Assembly (NCBI GenBank): GCA_016700175.1
Contig: CP065003.1
Span: forward strand, 3,172,001-3,236,000
Direction: 5' to 3'
Length of the DNA stretch: 64,000 bases
From: Acidobacteriota bacterium
GTDB taxonomy: Bacteria > Acidobacteriota > Blastocatellia > Pyrinomonadales > Pyrinomonadaceae
Every line of letters begins with the position of its first letter. The stretch's first letter is position 1. A program made the position numbers and the translations under genes. The notes under the pieces are model-generated. The model was not told where the DNA came from. It saw only the letters and a list, made by a program, of their open reading frames with translations, and made no database searches. Shown in pieces: positions 1-9,238 of this stretch.

Positions 1-1723
1 AATCGATCTTCGGCGCGTCGATATCCCTTCCGCCCTGGTTTAGCGTTAGGCCGGTGACCTTGCCGGACGCGTCCCTCTGGAACGTGAGCTTCGCGCCCGC
101 GGACCTGAGCACGAACACGTCCTCGTCTTCGGGAGTAACCTCTACCTTGGGCTGTCCGGTCGCCTGGGTCATCAGTCTTCCGTTCTCGACCGTGACGGTG
201 AGTACAAAGTTGGGCGCGATCTGGAACCGGCCGATGTAACTTTTCAGCACGTCCTCAGCAACTGTGGCTTCGCCTAACTCGATCCTCTTGATCGCTGCCT
301 TTCCATTCTCGTTCTCGGGATTCAGCTCGACGGACTTCCTGTAATTCTCCACGGCCAGTTCCTTGTTGCCGTCGGCAAGGTATGCCTCGCCGAGACTGTC
401 GTATGGATTCGAGGCCTCGGGAAACATCTCCACATTCAACTTGAATATCTCGATCGCGTCTTTCGTCTTGCTCTGGGCGAGAAGCTGATAGCCAAGATTG
501 TTCAGCTCGGTTTCGGAAAAGTCGTACTCGCCCGACTTCGATCTCTTGAGCTCGCGATACTGGCTTACCGCGGCCTGAAGACCGTTCTTTGTGTAGGTCT
601 TCATCATCTCTTCAGCCACCGAGCGCTTCGGTTCCTTGTACGGCAAACCGTTGAGGACGGCGACTGCGCCTTCGGTGATGTCATTCAGCTTCTGGATCCC
701 GACCACGTTGCCGAGTAGAACGACAAGGCTGTCGGATTCGGGCAGCCGGGTGATCAGCGTGTTGAACCCGTTGATTCCGCCGCCGTGGCCTATTATCTTA
801 GCCTTCCTGCCGGAATCGCCGATGTTCATTTCGGAGATAACGAAGCCGTAGCCGTAGTTGCTCATTCCGGGCTTGAACATCAGGTCCTTGCTTTCCTGTT
901 TGAGCACCTTTTCCGAATCCAGCGCGCGGTCCCATTTGTAAAGGTCTTCGACCGTGGAGTACACGGAGCCCGCCGCGTAAGGGATCGACATGTCGAGATA
1001 AGGAGAGTTCTCGTAGCCGTCTTCGGTCTTGTTGTAGCCTGTCGCGCGGTGCTTGATGATCGTCGAGTGATGGTCGTATCCGCTGTCGTTCATCCCGAGC
1101 GGCCCGAAGATCCTCTCCTGCAGGACCTCCTCGTACTTCTTCCCGGTGATCTGTTCGACGATGGCTCCGAGCAGGAAATACCCGGAGTTGTTATAGCTGT
1201 ACTTCGAGCCCGGTTCGAACTCCAGATCTCCGCTGCAAAATTCCTTCACGAAACCCTCGACCCCGTACGCGTTGCGGCTGACATCCTCGAAGAAACGCGG
1301 AAGTCCCGTGTAGCTGGGAATGCCCGAGGTGTGATTAAGAAGCTGATGGATGGTGACCTTGCTCCCCGTGTCTTTGCGGTAATACGGCAGGTAGTCGGCG
1401 AGTTTCTTGTCGAGATCGATCTTCCCTTCCTCGCGAAGCTGGAGGATGAGCGTGGCGGTGAACTGCTTTGTGATCGACCCAAGCCGGAACTTGGTGTCGG
1501 GCTTGATGGGAATGTCCCATTCGTAATCCGCCATCCCGTAGCCTTTCTTAAAGATGACCTTCCCGTTTTCAGCCACGAGCGCCGAGCCGTGGAATTGGCC
1601 GACGTTGAAATACGCCTGGACCATCTCGTCCAGCTGCTTTGCCTTGTCCTGCGCGGCGGCGGTGACTGCGGTCGCGGCGATGACGAGAAGTAGAAATACG
1701 GGTCTGAAATATGAGCGTTTCAT
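1..1723 (-). CDS. Secreted serine hydrolase (beta-lactamase/S12 fold) with TPR-like C-terminal part; 3' end beyond window
   Basis: The reading frame starts at ATG 1723, with an AAAGGAGT ribosome binding site just upstream, and stays open to the window edge (at least 574 residues). Residues 1-25 form a signal peptide ending AAAQ. SITK at 83-86 is the SxxK catalytic motif of class C beta-lactamase/DD-peptidase folds; YNN is the YxN motif, and an HGG triad motif lies near residue 311. The part encoded at about 300-600 has helical text typical of tetratricopeptide repeats, and the last visible residues resemble the beta-rich tail common in this family. It is likely an exported esterase or peptidase acting in the periplasm; the substrate is unknown. 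It is one of three such hydrolases in the window. Confidence 0.85.
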   Translation of the reverse strand, partial: MKRSYFRPVFLLLVIAATAVTAAAQDKAKQLDEMVQAYFNVGQFHGSALVAENGKVIFKKGYGMADYEWDIPIKPDTKFRLGSITKQFTATLILQLREEGKIDLDKKLADYLPYYRKDTGSKVTIHQLLNHTSGIPSYTGLPRFFEDVSRNAYGVEGFVKEFCSGDLEFEPGSKYSYNNSGYFLLGAIVEQITGKKYEEVLQERIFGPLGMNDSGYDHHSTIIKHRATGYNKTEDGYENSPYLDMSIPYAAGSVYSTVEDLYKWDRALDSEKVLKQESKDLMFKPGMSNYGYGFVISEMNIGDSGRKAKIIGHGGGINGFNTLITRLPESDSLVVLLGNVVGIQKLNDITEGAVAVLNGLPYKEPKRSVAEEMMKTYTKNGLQAAVSQYRELKRSKSGEYDFSETELNNLGYQLLAQSKTKDAIEIFKLNVEMFPEASNPYDSLGEAYLADGNKELAVENYRKSVELNPENENGKAAIKRIELGEATVAEDVLKSYIGRFQIAPNFVLTVTVENGRLMTQATGQPKVEVTPEDEDVFVLRSAGAKLTFQRDASGKVTGLTLNQGGRDIDAPKID

Positions 1724-1997
1724 CTGACTCCTTTTGATTCTGTGAAATAGGTGTTGCCGAAGCATTGTATACGAAACGGGCTTGAGTGTTTGTTCCTCGG
1801 GAAGGTTCTCAACGCAATGGTCGCGAAGAAGGATAATTGCTTTTCCGTTCTATCAACTGCCCGAAATACCGTCTGAATTGAGAACCGCCACACTCACGAT
1901 GCATTCAAATTCGACTTGAGTCCTTCGCGACCCTGGCGTTAATAATTCCCTAAAATCTCCTTCATCCCCTCTACCCCTGTTGTATACTCTTCGCGAA

Positions 1998-2534
1998 ATG
2001 CCCGACATTTTCCACCAATTCCCCGTCTTCGCGCCCGCGCACGAAGTGTTCAAAGCGGTGTCGGCGCCTGAGGGGCTCGACGGCTGGTGGACGCTTTCGT
2101 CGAAGGGCGAGCCCGCGGCGGGAAACATATACGAGTTGTTCTTCGGCGAGGGCTACGACTGGCGCGCTCGTGTGACGGAGTGCGTTCCGAACGAGCTTTT
2201 CGAGCTCGAGATCTACGGTTCGATGCCCGACTGGGAGAACACACGAGTGCGGTTCGAGCTTGCGGAGGAGGGGACCAGCCCCGTTAAGTCCGTCGAGAAT
2301 TCGGAAGGCGAGGTATCAGAAGATGGATCGGGAAGTTCGGATGAAGCTTCCTTATCAGCGTCATCCGCGCAATCCGCGGCTGAGACGATCGTTAGGTTCA
2401 GCCACACCGGCTGGCCCAACGATAACGACCATTACCGTATCTCCTCTTTCTGCTGGGCAATGTACCTTAGATTGATGAAGAAGTACGTCGAAGACGGAAC
2501 GGTGGTCGAGTACTCCAAACGCCTCGACGCCTGA
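1998..2534 (+). CDS. SRPBCC/AHSA1-family protein with low-complexity insert
   Basis: A 178-residue protein. The frame also contains an earlier TTG at 1980, but ATG 1998 (MPDIFHQFPVFAP) gives the normal SRPBCC start. The N-terminus with GLDGWWT and the C-terminal HTGWPN ... CWAMYLRLMKKYVEDG pattern match activator-of-Hsp90-ATPase-homology-1-like (SRPBCC) proteins, small ligand-binding folds with a helix-grip pocket. Residues about 94-129 form a Ser/Glu-rich insert that such proteins normally lack and which interrupts the sheet between VRFEL and VRFSH. It is probably cytoplasmic, and the ligand is unknown. It ends 34 bases before the converging kinase gene. Confidence 0.75.
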   Translation: MPDIFHQFPVFAPAHEVFKAVSAPEGLDGWWTLSSKGEPAAGNIYELFFGEGYDWRARVTECVPNELFELEIYGSMPDWENTRVRFELAEEGTSPVKSVENSEGEVSEDGSGSSDEASLSASSAQSAAETIVRFSHTGWPNDNDHYRISSFCWAMYLRLMKKYVEDGTVVEYSKRLDA

Positions 2535-2568
2535 ACCAGAAGACCGAGGTGCATCGATTGCCGCGCCT

Positions 2569-5307
2569 TCAGCTTTCCCGACCTTCCAACAAGACCGATC
2601 CGGGAGACACCCGCCCTCCGGTCGAAAAGTACGCGGCCGCCGCGACGATGCCGAAAGTCAGTGCCATCGCGACCAGGGAATTCGAGAACTGGATCTTCTC
2701 GCTCTCCAGGGTAAGCGGGAATGTCCAGATGATTCGGAAGAACAGGAAGTACGAGATCAGGCCGAGTAGTCCATTCAACCGCAGGGCCAGTACGAGACAG
2801 GTCGAATTGATCAGTGCCGCCACCGTCAGAAGCCAGTGAGCGGACAAAATGAAAAAGATGACCTGCAGTGAGAACACAAGTGTCCATACTACGGCAAGGC
2901 CGAGCGACCGTTTTCGGGTCAGCAAGAAGAAAAGGAGCGCAATAAAGAGAAGGGTAAGACTTGGCCAGACCGAGATCGTGAGCGATTCGAGCAGCCCCGC
3001 GATCAGGTTCTTCGTGCCGTTGAGGATCTGCAAATTCGAGTTAAGACCAACCGCCTGATACCTGTCCGAAACAAGCCCAACGAGAAGTACTCCGACGTGG
3101 ATGCCGAAGGCGTGGAGCAGCCCAAACACGCCTCCGCAGACGATGTCCCGGCCCACCATAGGGTTCCGCAGATCTCCCGAGATAAGCCTGCTCCACGAGA
3201 TCAATGTCTCCGGCCACGATCGCCTGACCAGCGGTTCGAGCGCGACATACAGCAGACCGACGAACACCGCGATGAGCAGCGAGTAGCTAACCGCGAAATA
3301 CAAGACCCTGATCTCGCCGAAGGTGGCGAACACGTGATCCGCGAACAAGAGTTCGGAAATAAGCCCGGCAAGCAGCATCAGGAAGCTAAGCCGGAACGCG
3401 CCCCGCAGATCTCCCCTTCCGTACCTCAGATTCCTTCCGGCAAGAAATATCGATGCAAGTACAGCGGCGACTATTATCACGATCGTGAAGATCACCCCGA
3501 TCCTGGTAAACCTGTCCTCGGTCAGATCCGGGTTGCCGGCCTGTGTTGACCAGGGGGCGATCACCTTAAAGAAAACCGGCACGCCGCCGGCGGTTGCCGC
3601 CTCGACCCTAAGCGCGACCTCCGGATAGCCGGGAAGCGGACCGGTCCAGGCGAATCGCCGGTCGGCGAATACAGGCGGCGTCCGTTCGGGTTCGGTCTCC
3701 TTGAACTCGTTTCCATCAAGCCCGGCGCTTTCAAACAGGGGCGCCCAGTTGAATTCAGGTCCTTCCGCTGCGGCTCGTCCGCTGCCGGGAACCACGGTCA
3801 GCGAGTGGAGCCGGCCTTTTGAATCGAGAATCAGGTCCGCAGAGCTGGCGCGGCCGATCGGCGGATCCGTTACCGTGACAACGGTGCTTCCCTGGGGAGC
3901 TATAGGCTCAGACGAGTGACGGTAAACGAAGTGGATCGTCGATGTGTACCCCGAGCGAAGCAGTTCCCGCCTCGGCGGCAGGTCATTGTCGGGCGCGCCA
4001 AACGCGCTGTATTGAAGAAAAGAGTCATCTACACCGAAGAACCTCGAGTTGTAACCCGACGCCGTATCAAATCCCGAGATCTTTAGGATCTGGCGGGCCT
4101 TTTCCGCCAAAGCGTCCGGCTCCACGTCCAGAGGCTCGAGATTTGCGCCCTTATAATCGCCATCGAGCAGCAACACTCCGATAAAGAGTCCGACAAATAC
4201 GGCGAGAAGCCCGATAGCCGCAAGAGGCCTCAGGGCCCCCTTGCCCGACGCGGCCGCAACCATCTCCGGTGAGGGGGTCTCGCGGGCGATCATCGCCGCT
4301 TCAAGCGGATCGCCGCCGGGCAGTGCAAGCGCAACGTGAGCCGCGGACTCCGGGCGTTCCGACGGGTCTTCTTCCAAACAACGCTGGATCGTTTTTTCGA
4401 CCAGCGGATCGATGTGTTCGATCAGTTGGGAAGGATCTGTCGGCTTGCTGGTCTTGCGCTTCTCCAGCAGTTCTTGCGGAGAATCCGCGTCGAAGGCCTG
4501 AGTTCCGGTGAAGATCTCGTAGAGGAGCAGACCCAGCGAATAGACGTCGCTTCGTTTCGTGACTTCTTTTCCCGCGACCTGCTCCGGCGCCATGTACGCG
4601 GGAGTTCCGACGCGAAGCTCGGCGCCGCTCAACTCGTCCTCGAATCCCGCGATGCCGAAGTCGGTTATCCTGGGTCTTCCGGACGGATCGATTATTACGT
4701 TCGCGGGTTTAAGGTCGCGGTGGACCAATCCCTCGGTGTGGATCGCGTGCAGGCCGTAACAGATCTGCCTGGATATCTCGACGGCGCGTTCGGAAGGGAA
4801 ACGCCCGATCCGTTTCAGTAGCACCGACAGATCGTCGCCGTCGATGAATTCCATCGAGATGAAGTGCTTTCCGTCAACCTCGCCGATATCGAATACGCGG
4901 CAGACATTCGGGTGGGCTACCTTTCGTGCGTGACGGACCTCGCCTATGAATCTCTTGAGCGCTTCGGAGTTATTCTCGAGCTGTTCCGGCAGGAATTTCA
5001 GGGCGACCGTCTGCTCCAGCTTCAGGTCCTCCGCGCGGTAGACCTCTCCCATTCCGCCTTTTCCCAGGAGGCCGACTATGCGGTATCGGTTCGCGATGAC
5101 CGTCCCGGAAATGAGGGCTCCGGAAGCGTCGGTTGCCGGCGGGGGGCTTGTGTCTCCGCTCTTGATCCTCGTCGGCGTGTCCTCGGACGAGGGAGGTGAG
5201 GGCCGGCGCCTTGTTTCGGCGGTCTCATCCGCGGAGTTCCAGCCGCAGGATAAGCAGATTTCCTGATTGTCCTTGATCGCGGCGTCGCACCGCGGGCATC
5301 TGTTCAT
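2569..5307 (-). CDS. Membrane serine/threonine protein kinase with N-terminal zinc ribbon
   Basis: The start is taken at ATG 5307 (MNRCPRCDAA) because the zinc ribbon begins there; the frame extends 20 codons further upstream. Length is 912 residues. CPRC/CLSC (4-21) is a zinc ribbon. The Hanks-type kinase domain spans about 74-345, with glycine loop GKGGMGEVY (82-90), ATP lysine K104, HRDLKPAN (196-203), DFG (216-218) and APE (240-242), so it should be active. A membrane segment follows near 370-390, then an extracytoplasmic stretch of about 230 residues and a C-terminal block of roughly eight hydrophobic helices. This layout is common among Acidobacteriota kinases. The signal and substrates are unknown. 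Confidence 0.93.
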   Translation of the reverse strand: MNRCPRCDAAIKDNQEICLSCGWNSADETAETRRRPSPPSSEDTPTRIKSGDTSPPPATDASGALISGTVIANRYRIVGLLGKGGMGEVYRAEDLKLEQTVALKFLPEQLENNSEALKRFIGEVRHARKVAHPNVCRVFDIGEVDGKHFISMEFIDGDDLSVLLKRIGRFPSERAVEISRQICYGLHAIHTEGLVHRDLKPANVIIDPSGRPRITDFGIAGFEDELSGAELRVGTPAYMAPEQVAGKEVTKRSDVYSLGLLLYEIFTGTQAFDADSPQELLEKRKTSKPTDPSQLIEHIDPLVEKTIQRCLEEDPSERPESAAHVALALPGGDPLEAAMIARETPSPEMVAAASGKGALRPLAAIGLLAVFVGLFIGVLLLDGDYKGANLEPLDVEPDALAEKARQILKISGFDTASGYNSRFFGVDDSFLQYSAFGAPDNDLPPRRELLRSGYTSTIHFVYRHSSEPIAPQGSTVVTVTDPPIGRASSADLILDSKGRLHSLTVVPGSGRAAAEGPEFNWAPLFESAGLDGNEFKETEPERTPPVFADRRFAWTGPLPGYPEVALRVEAATAGGVPVFFKVIAPWSTQAGNPDLTEDRFTRIGVIFTIVIIVAAVLASIFLAGRNLRYGRGDLRGAFRLSFLMLLAGLISELLFADHVFATFGEIRVLYFAVSYSLLIAVFVGLLYVALEPLVRRSWPETLISWSRLISGDLRNPMVGRDIVCGGVFGLLHAFGIHVGVLLVGLVSDRYQAVGLNSNLQILNGTKNLIAGLLESLTISVWPSLTLLFIALLFFLLTRKRSLGLAVVWTLVFSLQVIFFILSAHWLLTVAALINSTCLVLALRLNGLLGLISYFLFFRIIWTFPLTLESEKIQFSNSLVAMALTFGIVAAAAYFSTGGRVSPGSVLLEGRES

Positions 5308-5394
5308 AAGGACGAAGGGATAACTAACGAAGTGCGACGATGATACAACGAGGCCGCCAAACGGCAAAAGTGTTGAGATCTGAGGAAGTCCGTA

Positions 5395-5486
<92 letters not shown>

Positions 5487-5491
5487 GAAGC

Positions 5492-5756
5492 CGACCGCGC
5501 AGCGGTCGTGTGAGTTTAGCCGTGGGTAAGCCCGAAGGGCGCCACCCACGGAACGGAAGCGCCCCGAATTCCTTAGCCGCGTAGCGGCGACATGATCGGA
5601 AATCGCCGAGCCAGCGACGGGCCAATCAGAACCCGGAGCGCAAGCGACGGGCATAGCCGACCACACAGCGGTCATATGCATTTAGCCGTGGGTAAGCCCG
5701 AAGGGCGCCACCCACGGTACGTAAGCGCCCCGAATTCCTTAGCCGCGTAGCGGCGG
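5492..5756. repeat. Two copies of GCCGTGGG/CCCACGG palindromic repeat, 166-bp period
   Basis: Two near-identical copies (about 5492-5590 and 5658-5756) each hold an AGCGGTC word, then GCCGTGGGTAAGCCCGAAGG with CCACCCACGG as the closing arm, then TTAGCCGCGTAGCGGC. The outer GCCGTGGG/CCCACGG arms could form a strong RNA or DNA hairpin. Relatives occur at 12955-12990, 14068-14101, 26326-26361, 31497-31531 and 31684-31718. Confidence 0.9.
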
Positions 5757-5799
5757 CACTTGTCATTGAGCAATGCGCATTGGCCATTGACCAATGAAC

Positions 5800-5883
5800 T
5801 CTTAGCGTCCTTCGCGCCCTTTGCGTTTATCTCTTTCCCTAAGAATCTCTGCGCTCTCTGCGTGCTCTGCGGTTATTTCTTAC
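5800..5883. repeat. Single arm of the CTTTGCG/CTCTGCG word repeat
   Basis: CCTTCGCGCCCTTTGCGT followed by CTCTGCGCTCTCTGCGTGCT and GCGGTTA. The same ordered words form the right arms of the inverted pairs at 7528-7729 and 9012-9230. No left arm is visible here. The rest of the 5308-6037 gap holds only repeats and the lexA promoter. Confidence 0.85.
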
Positions 5884-5970
5884 CTTCTGTTTCCCGTCGC
5901 TACTGCTCCGGGTACTGATTGCCGCTGACTTCGAGGGTCGGGGACAAGCCCCGCCCCTACGATTTTCTTC

Positions 5971-6034
5971 TTGACCTTTCCGAAACTCTTCTCTAAACTA
6001 TCCAAACTGTCCATAAAATATCCGTAGAGTGTCC
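5971..6034 (+). promoter_or_regulatory. Probable lexA promoter with four TRTCC operator-like repeats
   Basis: TTGACC (5971-5976), a 17-base spacer and TAAACT (5994-5999) make a good sigma-70-type promoter. Four direct pentamers TATCC, TGTCC, TATCC, TGTCC start at 5999, 6008, 6019 and 6030, about one helical turn apart, over the expected transcription start. Placement fits an autorepression operator, but the motif is not a known SOS box and was not seen upstream of imuA, imuB or dnaE2. Confidence 0.5.
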
Positions 6035-6037
6035 GTT

Positions 6038-6631
6038 ATGCAGGAAGAGAAACTTCTGGAATTTCTAAAGAGGAACGATTCGCCTAAACAGAGCGAGATG
6101 AAGCGGGCGATCGGGACGAAGTCGAACGCCGTTTTGTACAAGGTACTCGATTCGCTCGAAGAACAGGGCTTTATCAAAAGGTCGAAGGGCCGGTGGCGCG
6201 GGGTCAGCCTCGTCTCGTACGACGATGACACCGCCGAGGCGGGCTGGACGTCGATACCTCTCCTGGGTATTGTCGCCGCCGGCCACCCGATCGAGGCGGT
6301 CCTGACGCCGGAAAAAATGTCCGTTCCGTCCACGATGCTCAAACCCGGGCACGATTACTTCGCACTCGAGGTCCGCGGCGATTCGATGATCGACGAGAAG
6401 ATACTCGACGGCGACCGGATCGCGCTCAGGCAGTCGAACACGGCGTCGAACGGCGACGTGGTCGTGGCGCTGATCGATGGGGAGAACGCGACGGTGAAGA
6501 CGTTCCGGAAATCGGGCAGGAAGGTCCAGCTGATACCGGCGAACAGGGACTTCGAGACGATCGAGGTCGACGCGGACAGGGTGACTATCCAGGGCGTGCT
6601 GGTCGGACTCGTTAGACACTACGAGAAGTGA
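6038..6631 (+). CDS. lexA: LexA-like self-cleaving SOS repressor (S24 family)
   Basis: A 197-residue protein from ATG 6038; a GTG at 6029 is possible, but it lies inside the repeat-rich operator region. Residues 1-58 are a winged-helix-like DNA-binding domain unlike the usual LexA N-terminus. The C-terminal part is a LexA/UmuD latch: the AAG cleavage site at Ala81-Gly82, catalytic Ser116 in RGDSM and Lys154 in ATVKTF. RecA filaments on damaged DNA should trigger self-cleavage and derepression. It lies just upstream of imuA-imuB-dnaE2, its likely targets. The unusual DNA-binding domain implies a non-standard operator; a phage-type repressor role is less likely given this context. Confidence 0.85.
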   Translation: MQEEKLLEFLKRNDSPKQSEMKRAIGTKSNAVLYKVLDSLEEQGFIKRSKGRWRGVSLVSYDDDTAEAGWTSIPLLGIVAAGHPIEAVLTPEKMSVPSTMLKPGHDYFALEVRGDSMIDEKILDGDRIALRQSNTASNGDVVVALIDGENATVKTFRKSGRKVQLIPANRDFETIEVDADRVTIQGVLVGLVRHYEK

Positions 6632-6638
6632 AAGGTCG

Positions 6639-6807
6639 AAAGTAAAAAGTAAAAAGTAAAAAGTAAAAAGTTTGAAAGTGTTCAAAGGTCAAGGTTCAAG
6701 GTTAAAAGCCAGGCGTGTTTCATCACCTGCAGATCGACGCGTCTTACAATCACGCTCCCACGCGGCGACTGAGCTTTTTTACTTTTTACTTTTTACTTTT
6801 TACTTTG
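6639..6807. repeat. Inverted AAGTAAA word-repeat pair around a unique core
   Basis: The left arm, reiterated AGTAAAA (6639-6670), begins eight bases after the lexA stop. The right arm, its reverse complement (6774-6807), ends 10 bases before imuA. The arms enclose about 100 unique bases with a possible -10 (TACAAT, 6744-6749). The same arrangement recurs at 32245-32347 and 33135-33296. Confidence 0.88.
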
Positions 6808-6817
6808 CAGAGCGCAC

Positions 6818-7471
6818 GTGATAGCCCGGGGCGTCGCAAAGCTCCGGGAGTTCGCGGAGCTCAGGCAGGCGGAACGTGTCCTCACCGGCGTGGCGCCCTT
6901 CGACCGCCTGACCGGCGGTCTCATACGCGGGGGGATCTGCGAACTGACGGGAGCCGAGGGCAGCGGCAAACGAGGGCTCGTCCTGTCGATGATCGCGAAC
7001 CTGACGCGGGCGAACAACATATGCGCGGTGGTGGACGCTTCGGACAGCTTCGATCCGCCGTCCGCGGACAGAAGCGGCGTGAAGCTGGACAAGGTGCTGT
7101 GGGTGAAATGCGGTGGCGATCCGAAGAAGGCGGTGCTCTCGACCGATTACCTGATCCAGTCGGGACTGTTCGGAGGTATATGGCTCGACCTGAGCCTGGC
7201 GGAGAAGGATTTCCTTGACCGTCTTCCGAGCTCGTACTGGTTCCGGTTCAAGGTCGGTCTGAAGGACACTCCGGCGGTCCTGCTCGTGACGCTTGAGGAG
7301 ACGCGGCTGCGTTCGGCGTCGCACCAGTCGGTGAGGGTCTCGAAAGAGGCGAGCGAATGGGCGGGCGATTCGGGCTTCCGTGTGATGAGGGGAGCGGAGG
7401 TGAGGCTGGAGATGGTCAAGCCGGTTTCAATGGGCAATGAGCATCTGTCAGTGACCAATGGAGAGGGATAG
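6818..7471 (+). CDS. imuA: ImuA-like RecA-fold mutasome protein
   Basis: A 217-residue protein from GTG 6818. GAEGSGKR (45-52) is a Walker A loop in the RecA/ImuA setting: FDRLTGG comes before it, as in RecA-type initiators, and a Walker-B-like hydrophobic strand (GGIWLDL) follows. ImuA (ImuA', SulA-related) bridges RecA, ImuB and DnaE2 in the SOS mutasome of many bacteria that lack UmuDC. The order lexA, imuA, imuB, dnaE2 supports the call. Gaps of about 190-270 bases filled with repeats separate the genes, so this is a gene cluster rather than a tight operon. Confidence 0.82.
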   Translation: MIARGVAKLREFAELRQAERVLTGVAPFDRLTGGLIRGGICELTGAEGSGKRGLVLSMIANLTRANNICAVVDASDSFDPPSADRSGVKLDKVLWVKCGGDPKKAVLSTDYLIQSGLFGGIWLDLSLAEKDFLDRLPSSYWFRFKVGLKDTPAVLLVTLEETRLRSASHQSVRVSKEASEWAGDSGFRVMRGAEVRLEMVKPVSMGNEHLSVTNGEG

Positions 7472-7527
7472 TTGTAGGGGCAGGGCTTGTCCCTGCCCGT
7501 GAGCGAAGCGAATTGACTTGGATATTT

Positions 7528-7729
7528 ACCACAGAGAGCACAGGGAATTTTAAACGCAAAGGTCGCTAAGGTCGCTAAGATTTTTGGGCTGTTCTCTCGT
7601 GAAGCGGTTTCGACTTTTACGAACATTGAGACAAGTTGAGCAAAAGAAAAGAACAATAGTTTCCTTCGCGTCCTTAGCGGCCTTTGCGTTTAAAGAATCC
7701 TAAAAAATCTCTGCGTTCTCTGCGGTTGA
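7528..7729. repeat. Inverted word-repeat pair (CACAGAG / CTTTGCG) between imuA and imuB
   Basis: The left arm 7528-7585 holds ACCACAGAGAGCACAGGG, then ACGCAAAGGTCGCTAAGG. The right arm 7663-7729 holds the same words inverted: CCTTAGCGGCCTTTGCGTTT, then CTCTGCGTTCTCTGCGGTT. About 77 unique bases lie between. The right arm ends four bases before the imuB start codon. Confidence 0.88.
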
Positions 7730-7733
7730 TCCA

Positions 7734-8966
7734 ATGTTCGTAGCGATCCGGTCAGACTCAGACAACTCAAAAGCGCTCGAAGCGGCGCGCCGGCATTCGC
7801 CCAACATAGAGATCGTCGGGCCGCGCACACTGCTCTTTGACATTACCGGAAGCGCGGCGAAGAAGGTGCGCGGGATCGCGGAAGGGATATTTGAAGAAGG
7901 CGCGTACAAGGCGATCGGGGTGTCGGACAACGCGGCTGCCGCCCTTATGCTCGCCCGACATCGCGAGGGCGTGAGCTTCGCTACCGCCGAAGATCCGAAA
8001 GAGCTTGAGGAGATCCCGGTCGACGCGCTCGATGCCGACCGCGAGTTCCGCGAGCTGATGGATGCGTGGGGGATCGTCACGCTCGGAGAGTTCAAGCGGC
8101 TTCCGGAAGACGACATGGTCGAGCGGTTCGGACTGGACGTGGTCACACACCGCGAGGCGGCTTCCGGCACCGCGTACCGCGCTCCGGCGTGGAACGTCCG
8201 CGACAACAGCTTCCTTTGGTCGCGCAGGCTCGACGGCGAGATAAAGACCATCGAGCCGTTGCATTTCATACTCTCCGCCGGCGTCCGGCAGGTGTTCGAG
8301 AACCTCTCGTACGCAGGACTCTCGACGCAGACCGCGAACATCGCGCTTTCGGGCCGCGGCGGGAAGAAGGAGTACAAGGTGCGGCTGGTCTTTCCGGTGC
8401 TCAACGAGAAGATCTGGCTCAGGCAGATGGTCTCGAAGATCGAACAGGATCCGCCGGAATTCGGCATCGAGTCGGTCGATCTCGAGTTCGAATCGTGCCG
8501 GCCGCGTGTGGTCCAGAACAACCTGTACTCAGGGGCGGTGCTCGAGCCGGAGAACCTGGACCTGCTCGTTTCGAAGCTGAAAAAGGTGGTCGGCGTGGAG
8601 GAGATAGGCGTGCCGAGGCTACTCGATTCCTGGAGTCGGCCTTTCTCGATGACGGAGAACCTATCGCCTCTGACGCGCGAGTTCGACGAGAAAGCTGGCG
8701 AGACGGTGTTCGCCGCTTTCTACCGGTATCCGAAACCTTTACGGGCGCGGCTCGGGTTCGAGAACGGCGTGCCGCGCGCTATATCGATCAAGGGAAAGAA
8801 ACAGATGGTCCGCGTGGCGTCCGGCCCCTGGCGGGCGGACGCCGAGTGGCACAGGCCGGAGGCGTTCGCTCGGGACGAGTGGGACCTCGAGACGGAGACG
8901 GGCGCGGTCTACCGGGTGGTCGTGAGCGGCCCCGGGGAGGCGTTGATCGAAGGCGGCTTCGATTAA
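7734..8966 (+). CDS. imuB: ImuB-like inactive Y-family polymerase, N-terminally short
   Basis: A 410-residue protein from ATG 7734. The Y-family palm pattern (SPNIEIVGPRTLLFDITG), a helix-hairpin-helix-like finger region (ELMDAWGIVTLGEFKRLPEDD, GTAYRAP) and a C-terminal little-finger domain are recognisable. The usual first 70-80 residues of ImuB, which correspond to the first catalytic strand of active Y-family enzymes, are missing. Translation begins almost at the conserved SP..E segment, right after a repeat arm. ImuB is a non-catalytic hub that links the beta clamp, ImuA and DnaE2. No obvious beta-clamp-binding pentapeptide was seen near the end. Confidence 0.82.
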   Translation: MFVAIRSDSDNSKALEAARRHSPNIEIVGPRTLLFDITGSAAKKVRGIAEGIFEEGAYKAIGVSDNAAAALMLARHREGVSFATAEDPKELEEIPVDALDADREFRELMDAWGIVTLGEFKRLPEDDMVERFGLDVVTHREAASGTAYRAPAWNVRDNSFLWSRRLDGEIKTIEPLHFILSAGVRQVFENLSYAGLSTQTANIALSGRGGKKEYKVRLVFPVLNEKIWLRQMVSKIEQDPPEFGIESVDLEFESCRPRVVQNNLYSGAVLEPENLDLLVSKLKKVVGVEEIGVPRLLDSWSRPFSMTENLSPLTREFDEKAGETVFAAFYRYPKPLRARLGFENGVPRAISIKGKKQMVRVASGPWRADAEWHRPEAFARDEWDLETETGAVYRVVVSGPGEALIEGGFD

Positions 8967-9011
8967 TGGCATCAGTACCCGGAGCAGTAGCGACGGGCAA
9001 AAAGAGAGATG

Positions 9012-9230
9012 AACCGCAGAGGCGCGGAGGCGCAGAGATGTTTTGGGAAGGAGTGAACGCAAAGGTCGCAAAGGACGCGAAGTAGATTGTTGCTTTTCCC
9101 TTTGATCAATCTGTCGCAACATTCATGAAAACTGAAACCGTTTCGTGGAAGAAAACCTAAATATCTTTGCGTCCTTAGCGCCCTTCGCGTTTAAAAATCT
9201 CTGCGGTCTCTGCGTGCTCCGCGGTTAGTT
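9012..9230. repeat. Inverted word-repeat pair between imuB and dnaE2
   Basis: The left arm 9012-9083 (AACCGCAGAGGCGCGGAGG, then CGCAAAGGTCGCAAAGGACG) is mirrored by the right arm 9163-9230 (TCTTTGCGTCCTTAGCGCCC, then TCTGCGGTCTCTGCGTGCTC). About 79 unique bases separate them. The right arm ends eight bases before the dnaE2 ATG. Confidence 0.88.
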
Positions 9231-9238
9231 CTTAATCC

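Noticed and set aside
785..1693. Plus-strand frame of 302 codons at the left edge
   Set aside because: Antisense of the serine hydrolase, which has a signal peptide, SxxK, YxN and HGG motifs and a good ribosome binding site.
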